NCBI RefSeq assembly: GCF_016031655.1
Contig: NZ_JACCHQ010000002.1
Span: forward strand, 124,001 to 188,000
Direction: 5' to 3'
Origin: Bradyrhizobium glycinis
GTDB taxonomy: Bacteria > Pseudomonadota > Alphaproteobacteria > Rhizobiales > Xanthobacteraceae
DNA: 64,000 nucleotides
Position numbers and translations under genes: made by a program. Positions 9,263-20,403 of the stretch are shown piece after piece. Below the pieces are notes generated by a model that saw only the letters and a list, made by a program, of their open reading frames with translations, made no database searches and was not told the DNA's origin. Within the stretch, counting starts at the first letter, position 1, and every line of letters starts with the position of its first letter.

Positions 9263-10243
9263 ATGCTCGCTTTCACGCTTCGCCGCGCCGTTCAGGCCAT
9301 CGGCGTCATGTTCGCCGTCGGCATCATCGCGTTCTCGATGTTCCGTTTTGCCGGCGACCCCGTCAACCAGATCGTCTCGATCGACACATCGGCCGCCGAG
9401 CGGGCGATCGTGCGCAAGTCGCTCGGCCTCGACGACCCCGTACCGGTGCAGTTCGTGCGCTATTTCGCCGATGCGGCGCAGTTCAAGTTCGGCGTCTCCT
9501 ACCAGTTCCGCCAACCGGTCGCGGCCCTGTTGATGGAGCGCATGCCGGCGACGCTGGAACTTGCGATCTGTGCGACCGTGTTTGCAATGGTGTTCGGCAT
9601 CCTGATGGGCGTCTATTCAGCGCTCAAGCGCGATACCGTACTGGCCAAATTATTCCAGGCGGTCTCGCTGATCGGCATCTCGCTGCCGACCTTCCTGATC
9701 GGCATTCTCCTGATCTATCTGTTCGCAGTGACATTGGGCTGGTTGCCGTCGTTCGGCCGCGGTGAGGTAGTCAAGCTCGGCTGGTGGACGACGGGCCTGC
9801 TCACGGTGTCGGGACTGAAGGCACTGATCATGCCTGCGATCACGCTCGGCCTGTTCCAGATGACCTTGATCATGCGGCTGGTGCGCGCGGAGATGCTGGA
9901 AGTGTTGCGGACCGACTATATCCGCTTCGCCCGCGCGAGGGGGTTGACCACGCGTGCCATCCATTTCGGCCACGCGCTGAAGAACACGCTGATCCCGGTG
10001 ATCACCGTAGCCGGGCTTCAGTTTGGCTCGGTTATTGCATTTTCGATCATCACCGAAACCGTGTTCCAATGGCCGGGCATGGGGCTTCTGTTCGTCCAGG
10101 CCGTGCAAAACGTCGACATTCCGATCATGGCCGCCTACCTGCTGATGGTTTCACTGATCTTCGTCACCATCAATCTGGTGGTCGACATCCTCTACACGGT
10201 GGTCGATCCGCGCCTGCGCTCGACCGTCGGTCGCGCCGCATAG
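9263..10243 (+). CDS. ABC transporter permease, DppB/OppB type (importer 1)
   Basis: The protein is 326 aa. It starts with an N-terminal membrane helix (FTLRRAVQAIGVMFAVGIIA), has about six membrane segments and carries the cytoplasmic EAA-type loop DYIRFARARGLTTRAI that docks the ATPases. The ATG at 9263 is preceded by GGAAGG; open frame further upstream (to 8936) overlaps the SBP gene in another frame and is not real. The 104-bp gap after the SBP gene is the longest inside this importer and could hold a processing site or partial terminator, though I see no strong hairpin. Its partner is the DppC-type gene 10 bp downstream. Confidence 0.93.
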   Translation: MLAFTLRRAVQAIGVMFAVGIIAFSMFRFAGDPVNQIVSIDTSAAERAIVRKSLGLDDPVPVQFVRYFADAAQFKFGVSYQFRQPVAALLMERMPATLELAICATVFAMVFGILMGVYSALKRDTVLAKLFQAVSLIGISLPTFLIGILLIYLFAVTLGWLPSFGRGEVVKLGWWTTGLLTVSGLKALIMPAITLGLFQMTLIMRLVRAEMLEVLRTDYIRFARARGLTTRAIHFGHALKNTLIPVITVAGLQFGSVIAFSIITETVFQWPGMGLLFVQAVQNVDIPIMAAYLLMVSLIFVTINLVVDILYTVVDPRLRSTVGRAA

Positions 10244-10253
10244 GGCAGCCTGC

Positions 10254-11225
10254 ATGTCCGACGCAGTCGTCTCCAATTCCGACAAGCAAAGCGCGCAGCC
10301 GGTGCAGGCCGCCCATGGCTGGTTCAGCCGCACGCTCGACAGCGACCTGTTCTATTCGTTCCGCCGCTCCAAGCTCACCATGGTGGCTGCGGCCATCACG
10401 GTCCTGTTCTTCCTGCTTGCGATCTTTGCGTCCGTGCTCGCGGTGCAGAACCCGTTCGACCCGGCACAATTGCAATTGATGAATTCGCGGATTTCACCGC
10501 TCTGGACCACGGACGGTCAGAGCCCGTTCCTGCTCGGCACCGACGAGCAGGGCCGCGACGTGTTCTCCGCCATACTCTATGGCATGCGCATCTCGCTCGC
10601 CGTGGGCGTCGCCGGCGTGATCTTCGCCGGCGCGCTCGGCATCGCGCTCGGCCTGATCGCCGGCTATTTCGGCGGCGCAGTCGACGGCGTGATCATGCGG
10701 ATCGCCGACGTGCAGCTCACCTTCCCAGCCATCCTGATCGCGCTCCTGGTCAACGGCATCGCGAAGTCGATCCTCGGCAACCGGCTGGACGCCACCAGCA
10801 TGCTGGCGGTGCTGGTGATCTCGATCGGCCTGAGCTTCTGGGTGGGCTATGCCCGGACTGTGCGCAGCTCCGTGATGGTGGAGAAGAACAAGGACTACGT
10901 GGCCGCCGCGCAGCTGATCGGCCTGCCGGCGCCGAAGATCATGTTGCGACACGTGCTGCCGAATACGATGGGCCCGATCCTGGTCATCGCCACCATCAAC
11001 CTCGCGCTCGCCATCATCACCGAGGCGACACTGTCCTTCCTTGGCGTCGGCCTGCCGGACACCATGCCCTCGCTCGGCACGCTGATCCGCATCGGCAACA
11101 ATTACCTGTTCGCCGGCGAATGGTGGATCGTTGCCTTCCCCGGACTCGCGCTCGCGGCGCTGATCCTGTCGATCAACCTGCTCGGCGACTGGTTGCGCGA
11201 CGCGCTCAATCCGAAGCTTCGATGA
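10254..11225 (+). CDS. ABC transporter permease, DppC/OppC type (importer 1)
   Basis: The protein is 323 aa. An N-terminal cytoplasmic stretch leads into the first helix (LTMVAAAITVLFFLLAIFAS), then the DppC signature GTDEQGRDVFSAILYGMRIS, further helices and the ATPase-contact loop KDYVAAAQLIGLPAPKIM. It ends with GDWLRDALNPKLR, the usual terminus of this family. It pairs with the upstream permease to form the membrane channel. The start lies 10 bp after the previous stop, indicating one transcript. Confidence 0.93.
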   Translation: MSDAVVSNSDKQSAQPVQAAHGWFSRTLDSDLFYSFRRSKLTMVAAAITVLFFLLAIFASVLAVQNPFDPAQLQLMNSRISPLWTTDGQSPFLLGTDEQGRDVFSAILYGMRISLAVGVAGVIFAGALGIALGLIAGYFGGAVDGVIMRIADVQLTFPAILIALLVNGIAKSILGNRLDATSMLAVLVISIGLSFWVGYARTVRSSVMVEKNKDYVAAAQLIGLPAPKIMLRHVLPNTMGPILVIATINLALAIITEATLSFLGVGLPDTMPSLGTLIRIGNNYLFAGEWWIVAFPGLALAALILSINLLGDWLRDALNPKLR

Positions 11226-11238
11226 ATACGCCTCGTCC

Positions 11239-12225
11239 ATGACCGAACCCGTCCTTTCCGTACGCGATCTTCACGTGGAGTTCGCCTCCCGCCGCGGCAC
11301 GCTGCGCGCCATCGACGGCGTCTCGTTCGACATCGCCAAGGGCGAGGTGCTCGGCGTCGTCGGCGAGTCCGGAGCCGGCAAGTCCGTCACCGGCCTGTCG
11401 GTGATCGGTCTGATCGATCCGCCCGGCCGCATCGCCGGCGGCGAGATTCATCTCGCGGGCCTGCGCATCGACAATCTGCCGCCAGAGGAGATGCGCCGTA
11501 TCAGGGGCAAGCGCATCGGCATGATCTTCCAGGATCCGCTGACATCGCTGAACCCGCTGTACAAGGTCGGCGACCAGATCGTGGAGACGATCCGCACCCA
11601 TCTCAATCTGTCCGAGTCGGCCGCCCGCCGCCGCGCCATCGATCTGCTCGCCGAAGTCGGCATTCCCGCGCCGGAGAAGCGTATCGACGGCTATCCCCAC
11701 GAGTTTTCTGGTGGCATGCGCCAGCGCGTCGTGATTGCGCTCGCGATCTGCGCCGAGCCCGAGCTGATCATCGCGGACGAGCCGACCACCGCGCTCGACG
11801 TCTCCGTACAGGCGCAGATCATCTCGCTGATCAAGCGACTCGGCCGCGACCACGGCACCGCGGTGATGCTGGTGACCCACGACATGGGCGTGATTGCCGA
11901 GACCTCGGACCGCGTCGCCGTGATGTATGCCGGCCGTGTCGCCGAGATCGGCCCGGTGCAGGACGTCGTGAAGAATCCGCTGCACCCTTACGCCAAGGGC
12001 CTGATGGGCGCGATCCCGACACTTGCCGGCGAGGACAAGCGCCTGGTGCAGATCCCGGGCTCGATGCCTCGCCTGTCGGCGATCCCACGCGGCTGCTCGT
12101 TCAATCCGCGCTGCGCCTTCGCCTTCGATCGTTGCCGTGTCGAGCGGCCGGAGCCGCTGCCGCGCGGCGCGCAATCCGTTGCCTGCCACCTCTATGACGA
12201 TGTGCCGGCGGAGAGCGTGGCATGA
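11239..12225 (+). CDS. ABC transporter ATP-binding protein, DppD/OppD type (importer 1)
   Basis: The protein is 328 aa with Walker A GESGAGKS, signature SGGMRQRV, Walker [13 protein letters not shown] and switch His in LVTHDMG. The C-terminal oligopeptide-transporter extension contains CSFNPRCAFAFDRC, a Cys pattern that in some family members binds an Fe-S cluster. It powers importer 1 together with the next gene. Its stop overlaps the start of that gene by four bases (ATGA), so the two ATPases are translationally coupled. Confidence 0.94.
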   Translation: MTEPVLSVRDLHVEFASRRGTLRAIDGVSFDIAKGEVLGVVGESGAGKSVTGLSVIGLIDPPGRIAGGEIHLAGLRIDNLPPEEMRRIRGKRIGMIFQDPLTSLNPLYKVGDQIVETIRTHLNLSESAARRRAIDLLAEVGIPAPEKRIDGYPHEFSGGMRQRVVIALAICAEPELIIADEPTTALDVSVQAQIISLIKRLGRDHGTAVMLVTHDMGVIAETSDRVAVMYAGRVAEIGPVQDVVKNPLHPYAKGLMGAIPTLAGEDKRLVQIPGSMPRLSAIPRGCSFNPRCAFAFDRCRVERPEPLPRGAQSVACHLYDDVPAESVA

Positions 12226-13211
12226 GCGCTCCCTTCGTCCAGGCCACAAACCTGCGCCGCGTCTTCGACGTCTCGAAGCCCTGGCTCAACCGCGTGCTCG
12301 AAGGCGGGCATCTCGAATATCTCAAGGCGGTCGATCACGTCACCTTCGACATCAGGAAGGGCGAGACATTTGCCCTGGTCGGCGAGTCCGGCTCCGGCAA
12401 GACCACGGTGGCACGCATGGTGGTCGGCCTGCTGCCGCCAAGCGCCGGCGACGTACTGATCGACGGCATCTCCATGACCGACCCGCGGCAGGCCCTCGCA
12501 CGGCGGAAGCTGCGCCGCCGTATCCAGATGATCTTCCAGGATCCTTATGCGAGCCTGAACCCGCGCTTCCGGGTCGATGCCATCATCTCCGAGCCGATCC
12601 GCGCCTTCGACCTGATCCAGGGCGAGCGCGACATCCAGGCCCGCGTCGGCGAGCTGCTCAGCCTCGTCGGCCTGCATCCGGACGACCGGTTGAAATACCC
12701 GCACGAATTCTCCGGCGGCCAGCGCCAGCGCATCGCGATCGCGCGGGCGCTCGCCTCCGATGCCGAATTCATCGTCTGCGACGAGCCGACCTCGGCGCTC
12801 GACGTCTCCGTGCAGGCGCAGATCCTCAACCTGATGCGCGACCTCCAGGACAAGTTCGGTCTGACCTACATGTTCATCAGCCACAACCTCGCCGTGGTGC
12901 GCCATATGGCGAGCCGCGTCGGCGTGATGTATCTCGGCCGCATCGTCGAGATCGCGGAAGGACGCGAGCTGTTCGCCAACCCGCGCATGCCCTACACCAA
13001 GATGCTGCTCGGCGCCGTGCCTGATCTTGCCATGAGCGGCCGCCAGCGCATTCCGGTCAAGGGCGAGATCCCGAACCCGATCAATCCGCCCTCCGGCTGC
13101 GCCTTCAATCCGCGTTGTCCGCTGGCGTTCGATCTCTGCCGCAAGGAGACGCCGGAATTGATCGATGGCGTCGCCTGCCACGCGGTCAACACCGCGCCGG
13201 TCCCAGCTTGA
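12222..13211 (+). CDS. ABC transporter ATP-binding protein, DppF/OppF type (importer 1)
   Basis: The protein is 329 aa with Walker A GESGSGKTT, signature SGGQRQRI, Walker B FIVCDEPTSALD and the C-terminal Cys pattern CAFNPRCPLAFDLC. The N-terminal insert VSKPWLNRVLEGGHLEYLKA before the first strand is typical of DppF-type subunits. It forms a heterodimer with the upstream ATPase. The next gene starts 88 bp downstream, on the same strand. Confidence 0.94.
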   Translation: MSAPFVQATNLRRVFDVSKPWLNRVLEGGHLEYLKAVDHVTFDIRKGETFALVGESGSGKTTVARMVVGLLPPSAGDVLIDGISMTDPRQALARRKLRRRIQMIFQDPYASLNPRFRVDAIISEPIRAFDLIQGERDIQARVGELLSLVGLHPDDRLKYPHEFSGGQRQRIAIARALASDAEFIVCDEPTSALDVSVQAQILNLMRDLQDKFGLTYMFISHNLAVVRHMASRVGVMYLGRIVEIAEGRELFANPRMPYTKMLLGAVPDLAMSGRQRIPVKGEIPNPINPPSGCAFNPRCPLAFDLCRKETPELIDGVACHAVNTAPVPA

Positions 13212-13299
13212 CGCGCGCGTGCCATGCGGCCTGCGCATTTGGCATACCAGCATCGGCTGTGATCAATTGCGCGCGCCGGAAATAAGGTGGTGAAGTCCC

Positions 13300-15105
13300 A
13301 TGGGCAGCAATATCAATCCCGATCCGTTCACGACGAGGCCCGAGATCGAGGGCACGTTCGGGGTCGTCGCCTCGACGCACTGGATTGCGACGGCCGTGGG
13401 CATGGCCATGCTGGAAAAAGGCGGCAATGCCTTCGATGCCGGCGTTGCGACCGCCTTCACGCTCCAGATAGTCGAGCCGCATCTGAACGGTCCCGGCGGC
13501 GACGTGCCCATCATCGTGCATGACGTCAAGCGCGCCCGCACCGAGGTGATTTGCGGTCAGGGCCCGGCACCGGCGCGCGCCACCATCGCGCATTACAGAA
13601 GCGAAGGCCTCGATATGGTGCCGGGCACGGGCCTGCTCGCCGCCTGCGTCCCGGGCACCTTCGAATCCTGGATGATGCTGCTGCGGGACTACGGCACGAT
13701 GCGGGTGCGTGACGTGCTGGAGCCGGCGATCTCCTATGCCCGCGACGGCTATCCGCTGGTCGAGCGCGCCTGCGCCACGATCCAGACCGTGGAGCAGCTG
13801 TTCCGCAAGCACTGGCCGACCTCGGCCGCCGTCTACCTTCCGAACGGCGAAGTGCCGAAGCCGGGCAGGCTGTTCACCAACAAGACGCTGGCTGCGACCT
13901 ACGCCCGCATTCTCAGCGAGGCCGAGAGCGGCGGCGGCGGCCGCGAAGCCGAGATCGAGCGCGCCCGCAAAGCCTGGTCGCAAGGCTTCGTCGCGGAGGC
14001 CATCGACAAGTTCTGCCGGACGCAGGAGGTGATGGACGTCAGCGGCTCGCCGCATCGCGGCGTGCTCTCCGCCGACGACATGGCGCGCTGGCAGCCGACG
14101 GTCGAGGCGCCGCTCACCTATGACTATGGCCGCTACACGGTCTGCAAGGCCGGCGTCTGGAGCCAGGGGCCGGTGACGCTGCAGCAGCTCGCGCTGCTGC
14201 AGGGCTTTGCGCTCGATGGCCTCGACCCGACCGGGCCCGAGTTCATCCATCTCCAGATCGAATGCGCCAAGCTCGCCTTCGCCGACCGCGAAAAATTCTA
14301 CGGCGACCCCAAGTTCAACGAGATCCCGATCGAAACGCTGCTGTCGGATACCTACAACGACGAGCGCCGCAAGCTCGTCACCGACAAGGCCTCGCTCGAT
14401 TTCATTCCGGGCTCGGTCGAGGGTTTCGGCGGCGAGGTCAAGCTGCGCCGGGCCGAGGGCCAGCGCGAGGCCGTCGGCGCGCTCGGCGCCGGCGAGCCCA
14501 CCGTGGGCCGCTTCGGCGAGGTGCGCGGCGACACCGTGCATTTCGACATCATCGACAGGGACGGCAATATGGTGTCGTCGACGCCGTCGGGCGGCTGGCT
14601 GCAATCCTCGCCGATCATTCCCGAGCTCGGCTTTTGCCTCGGCAGCCGCGCCCAGATGTTCTGGCTGGAGGAAGATCATCCCGCCGCGCTCGCGCCAGGG
14701 AAGCGGCCGCGCACGACGCTCTCTCCGACCATGGCGCTGCGCGATGGCGAGCCTTACCTCGCCTGGGGCTCGCCCGGTGGCGATCAGCAGGACCAGTGGA
14801 TCACGCAATTCTTCTTGCGCCACGTCCATTGCAACCTCAATCTCCAGGAAGCCATCGACGCGCCGGCCTGGCATTCCGAGCATTTCCCGATCTCGTTCTG
14901 GCCGCGCACCGCGCGTCCCGGCGTGCTCGTGGTCGAGAACCGCGTACCGAAGGCGACAATCGAGAACCTGCGCGAGCGCGGGCATATCGTCGAGGTCGGG
15001 CCGGACTGGTCGGAGGGCCGCCTCACCGCGGCCTCACGCGTAGGTCGCCGCCGCCGTGCTGCCGCCAATCCACGCGGCATGCAGGGCTACGCGGCGGGGC
15101 GCTGA
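13300..15105 (+). CDS. Gamma-glutamyltransferase family Ntn-hydrolase
   Basis: The protein is 601 aa. The N-terminal half has GVVASTHWIATAVGMAML and KGGNAFDAGVATAFTLQIVE, typical of gamma-glutamyltranspeptidases; the later half has DTVHFDIIDRDGNMVSSTPS and GSPGGDQQDQW. By position Thr412 in GDTVHFD is the expected self-cleavage nucleophile that becomes the N-terminus of the small subunit. Many family members have TTH at this site, so the DTVH variant deserves checking. No signal peptide is present, suggesting a cytoplasmic enzyme, unlike classical periplasmic GGT. The reaction would be hydrolysis or transfer of gamma-glutamyl or related amide bonds. It sits between two peptide-type importers, so imported compounds are the likely substrates (inference). 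Confidence 0.86.
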   Translation: MGSNINPDPFTTRPEIEGTFGVVASTHWIATAVGMAMLEKGGNAFDAGVATAFTLQIVEPHLNGPGGDVPIIVHDVKRARTEVICGQGPAPARATIAHYRSEGLDMVPGTGLLAACVPGTFESWMMLLRDYGTMRVRDVLEPAISYARDGYPLVERACATIQTVEQLFRKHWPTSAAVYLPNGEVPKPGRLFTNKTLAATYARILSEAESGGGGREAEIERARKAWSQGFVAEAIDKFCRTQEVMDVSGSPHRGVLSADDMARWQPTVEAPLTYDYGRYTVCKAGVWSQGPVTLQQLALLQGFALDGLDPTGPEFIHLQIECAKLAFADREKFYGDPKFNEIPIETLLSDTYNDERRKLVTDKASLDFIPGSVEGFGGEVKLRRAEGQREAVGALGAGEPTVGRFGEVRGDTVHFDIIDRDGNMVSSTPSGGWLQSSPIIPELGFCLGSRAQMFWLEEDHPAALAPGKRPRTTLSPTMALRDGEPYLAWGSPGGDQQDQWITQFFLRHVHCNLNLQEAIDAPAWHSEHFPISFWPRTARPGVLVVENRVPKATIENLRERGHIVEVGPDWSEGRLTAASRVGRRRRAAANPRGMQGYAAGR

Positions 15106-15114
15106 AGGCAGCAC

Positions 15115-15821
15115 ATGACCTGGTCGATCATCGCGCGCGATCCTGCCACCGGCCAGTTCGGCATCGCGGTTGCAACCCGCTTCTTCGCCGTCGGCGCGCG
15201 CGTGCCTTATATTGCCGCCGGCCTCGGCGCCATCGCGACGCAGGCCTTCGTCAATCCCTATTACGGCATCGACGGCGTCAAGCTGTTGCGCGAGGGCCTC
15301 AACGCCCACGACGTGCTCGCCACGCTGCTGGCGACCGATGACGGCCGCGAGAGCCGACAGGTCCACGTTATGGATGCGAGCGGCGCCATCGCCGCGCATA
15401 CCGGGCGCGACTGCATCGATTGGTGCGGTCACATTGCCGGCAGCGGCTTCTCGATCGCCGGCAACATGCTCACCGGGCCTGACGTGCTCGACGAGACAGC
15501 GAAGACCTACATCGCGAGCGACAGCCTGCCCTTCCCGCGCCGTCTGCTCGCGGCGATGCGCGCCGGCGAAGCCGCCGGCGGCGACAAGCGCGGCAAGCAA
15601 TCGGCCGCGCTCGTGATCCACGGCGAAGAGGAATGGCCGGCGCTGGACATTCGCGCCGACGACCATCCCGATCCACTCGGTGAGCTCGAACGACTTGAGC
15701 AAGTCAGCCAGGAGCTCTGGGTACACTTCCGCCCATCCATGCCGACGCGGCAGAACCCGGCCGGCAACACCGATCGCAGCGTCATCGACGCCAGCATCGC
15801 TGCGGCGCGCGCGAGACGATC

Positions 15822-15825
<4 letters not shown>
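15115..15825 (+). CDS. DUF1028 family protein (Ntn-hydrolase-like fold)
   Basis: The protein is 236 aa. The N-terminus MTWSIIARDPATGQFGIAVA, followed by AVGARVPYIAAGLGAIATQA, matches the DUF1028 family, proteins thought to have an Ntn-hydrolase-like fold. Family members are often found beside gamma-glutamyltransferase-like genes and peptide transporters; the enzymatic reaction is not established to my knowledge. It starts 9 bp after the gamma-glutamyltransferase-like gene and overlaps the next ATPase gene by four bases (ATGA), so it is firmly part of the operon. No signal peptide or membrane segment is visible. Confidence 0.88.
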
Positions 15826-17917
<2,092 letters not shown>

Positions 17918-17939
17918 CCGAAGCAATGGGGATTGACCG

Positions 17940-19448
17940 ATGAAGATGTTTCGCCTGGCCGCAACGGCCGCCGCTGTACTGATGTCGATTGGAGCCGCGC
18001 AAGCCCAGACCACGCTGCGCATCGGCCTCGCCGAGGACCCCGATATTCTCGACCCCACGATGGCGCGCACCTATGTCGGCCGCATCGTGTTCTCCTCCTT
18101 CTGCGACAAGCTGTTCGACATCGACGAGAAGCTCAACATCGTGCCGCAGCTGGCGCTGGGAAGCGAGACCACCGACGACGGCAAGGCGCTGGTTATCAAG
18201 CTGCGGCCCGGCGTGAAATTCCACGACGGCGAGCCGTTCGATGCCGAGGCCGCAAAGTTCTCGCTGGAGCGGCATCTGACGTTCCCCGGCTCGTTCCGCA
18301 AACCGGAGCTCGCCTCGGTCGATCACGTCGAGGTCGTCGATCCCCTCACGATCAAGCTGGTGCTGAAGTCGCCGTTCTCGCCCCTGCTCGCTCAGCTCAC
18401 TGACCGGGCCGGCATGATGATGTCGCCGAAGGCGGCCAAGGAGGCCGGCGACAAGTTCGGCCTGCGCCCGGTCTGCGCCGGCCCCTACAAGTTCGTCGAG
18501 CGCGTGCAGCAGGACCGCATCGTGGTCGAAAAATTCGCCGACTACTGGAACAAGGACAACGTCTTCATCGACAAGATCGTGTTCCAGCCGATCGTCGATG
18601 CCACCGTGCGGCTCGCCAACCTGAAATCCGGCGGCCTCGATCTGATCGAGCGCGTGCTCGCCACCGATCTTAAGGAGGTGCGCGCCGACCCGCGGCTGAA
18701 GGTCGCGACCGCCATCGAGCTCGGCTACCAGGGCATCACGCTCAACATCGGCAAGGACAAGGCCAAGGGCCCGCTCAGCCAATCCGCCAAGGTGCGGCAG
18801 GCACTCGACCTTGCCATCGACCGCGAGGCGATCAACCAGGTCGTGTTCAACGGCGAGTTCCAGGTCGGCAATCAATGGGTCAATCCCGATCACCCCTATT
18901 ATCAGAAATCCCTTCCGGTCCGTCCCCGCAACGTCGAGAAGGCCAAGGCGCTGCTGAAGGAAGCCGGCGTGACGCCGCCGGTCAGCGTCGACTTCCTGGT
19001 GCCCAAGGGCGCGGAGACCGAAACACCGGCGCAGGTGATCCAGTCGATGGCGGCGGAAGCCGGGTTCGACATGAAGATCCGCGTCACCGAGTTCGCGACC
19101 GGGCTCAAGCAAGCGGAAGCCGGCGATTATCAGGCCTACATGCTCGCCTGGAGCGGCCGCGTCGATCCTGACGGCAACACCTTCGTGTTCCTGCACAACG
19201 GCGCGCCGCAGAACTACGGCGGGTGGAACAATCCGCAAGCCGACAAGGCTCTGGAGGAGGCGCGGCTCGTCACCGATCCCGCCAAGCGCAAGGCTAGCTA
19301 CGAGGTCCTGGCCAAGCTGGTTCAGGAGGAAGAACCGCTGCTGTACCTCTACCACCGCCGCATCATCATCGCGCACACGACCAAGCTGGAAGGCTACAGG
19401 CAGATGCCGGACGGCCTCGTCCGCGTTGTCGGTCTCAAGCTGAAGTGA
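17940..19448 (+). CDS. ABC transporter substrate-binding protein, peptide/Opp family (SBP 2)
   Basis: The protein is 502 aa with a clear signal peptide (MKMFRLAATAAAVLMSIGAA, cleavage after AQA). The mature part has the family-5 features DPDILDPTMARTYVGRIVF, LRPGVKFHDGEPFDAEAAKF and VRQALDLAIDREAIN. It differs throughout from SBP 1, so it likely binds a different ligand. It belongs with the two permeases that follow and the two ATPases that precede it. Confidence 0.93.
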   Translation: MKMFRLAATAAAVLMSIGAAQAQTTLRIGLAEDPDILDPTMARTYVGRIVFSSFCDKLFDIDEKLNIVPQLALGSETTDDGKALVIKLRPGVKFHDGEPFDAEAAKFSLERHLTFPGSFRKPELASVDHVEVVDPLTIKLVLKSPFSPLLAQLTDRAGMMMSPKAAKEAGDKFGLRPVCAGPYKFVERVQQDRIVVEKFADYWNKDNVFIDKIVFQPIVDATVRLANLKSGGLDLIERVLATDLKEVRADPRLKVATAIELGYQGITLNIGKDKAKGPLSQSAKVRQALDLAIDREAINQVVFNGEFQVGNQWVNPDHPYYQKSLPVRPRNVEKAKALLKEAGVTPPVSVDFLVPKGAETETPAQVIQSMAAEAGFDMKIRVTEFATGLKQAEAGDYQAYMLAWSGRVDPDGNTFVFLHNGAPQNYGGWNNPQADKALEEARLVTDPAKRKASYEVLAKLVQEEEPLLYLYHRRIIIAHTTKLEGYRQMPDGLVRVVGLKLK

Positions 19449-19458
19449 CGCTGCGAGG

Positions 19459-20400
19459 ATGCTGAACTTCCTCGCCCGCCGCCTTGTGCATATCGTGCCG
19501 ACGCTGTTCTTCGTCTCGGTGCTGATCTTCTCGCTGCAGCAATTGCTGCCGGGTGATCCCGCGCTGGTGATGGCGGGCGAAGAGCGCGATCCCGCCGTGA
19601 TCGAGCAGATCCGACGCCAGTACCGACTCGATCAGCCCGTTCCGGTGCAGTACGCCTACTGGATCAAGGGCGTGCTCTCGGGCGATTTCGGCGAGTCGCT
19701 GCGCAACAAGATGCCGGTGCGCGAGCTGATCGCGCAGAAGCTGCCAGTGACGCTGCAGCTCGGCTCGATGGCGATCCTGATCGCGGTGCTGATCGGCATT
19801 CCCGCCGGCATCGTCGCGGCCGTGAAGAAAGGCTCGGCCTGGGACTATGGCGCCAATCTCTTCGCGCTATGGGGCATCTCGACGCCGAACTTCTGGCTCG
19901 GGATCATGCTGATCTTCCTGTTCTCGATCGAGCTTGGATGGCTGCCGGCTTCAGGCTACGTGCCGCTCACCGAAAACTGGCGCGCGAGCCTCGCCGTCAC
20001 CATCATGCCGGCCTTCGTGCTCGGCAATGCGATCGCCGCGATCCTCATGCGGCATACGCGCAGCGCCATGCTTCAGGTGCTGGAAAGCGACTACGTTCGC
20101 ACCGCGCGCGCCAAAGGACTGTTGGAGCGCACGGTAATCCTCAAGCACGCCATGCGCAATGCGCTGACGCCCGTCATCACGCTCGGCGCGCTCGAGCTCG
20201 GCACGCTACTCTCCGGCGCGGTCCTGACCGAGCAGATCTTCTCCATTCCCGGCTTCGGCAAGCTGATCGTGGATGCCGTATTCAACCGCGATTATGCCGT
20301 GGTGCAGGGCGTGGTCTTGGTGACGGCCACGGTCTACATCACGCTGAATCTCGTGGCCGACATCGCCTATATCCTCGTCAATCCGCGGCTCCGGGGCTGA
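19459..20400 (+). CDS. ABC transporter permease, DppB/OppB type (importer 2)
   Basis: The protein is 313 aa. The first helix (VPTLFFVSVLIFSLQQLLPG) leads to the GDP motif, and the cytoplasmic loop DYVRTARAKGLLERTV contacts the ATPases. It ends with the family-typical DIAYILVNPRLRG. It starts 10 bp after the SBP 2 stop and pairs with the DppC-type gene 3 bp downstream. Confidence 0.93.
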   Translation: MLNFLARRLVHIVPTLFFVSVLIFSLQQLLPGDPALVMAGEERDPAVIEQIRRQYRLDQPVPVQYAYWIKGVLSGDFGESLRNKMPVRELIAQKLPVTLQLGSMAILIAVLIGIPAGIVAAVKKGSAWDYGANLFALWGISTPNFWLGIMLIFLFSIELGWLPASGYVPLTENWRASLAVTIMPAFVLGNAIAAILMRHTRSAMLQVLESDYVRTARAKGLLERTVILKHAMRNALTPVITLGALELGTLLSGAVLTEQIFSIPGFGKLIVDAVFNRDYAVVQGVVLVTATVYITLNLVADIAYILVNPRLRG

Positions 20401-20403
20401 TCG

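Noticed and set aside
13186..14985. Long minus-strand open frame opposite the GGT-like gene
   Set aside because: Antisense shadow; the plus-strand frame has clear Ntn-hydrolase signatures and a continuous match in composition.
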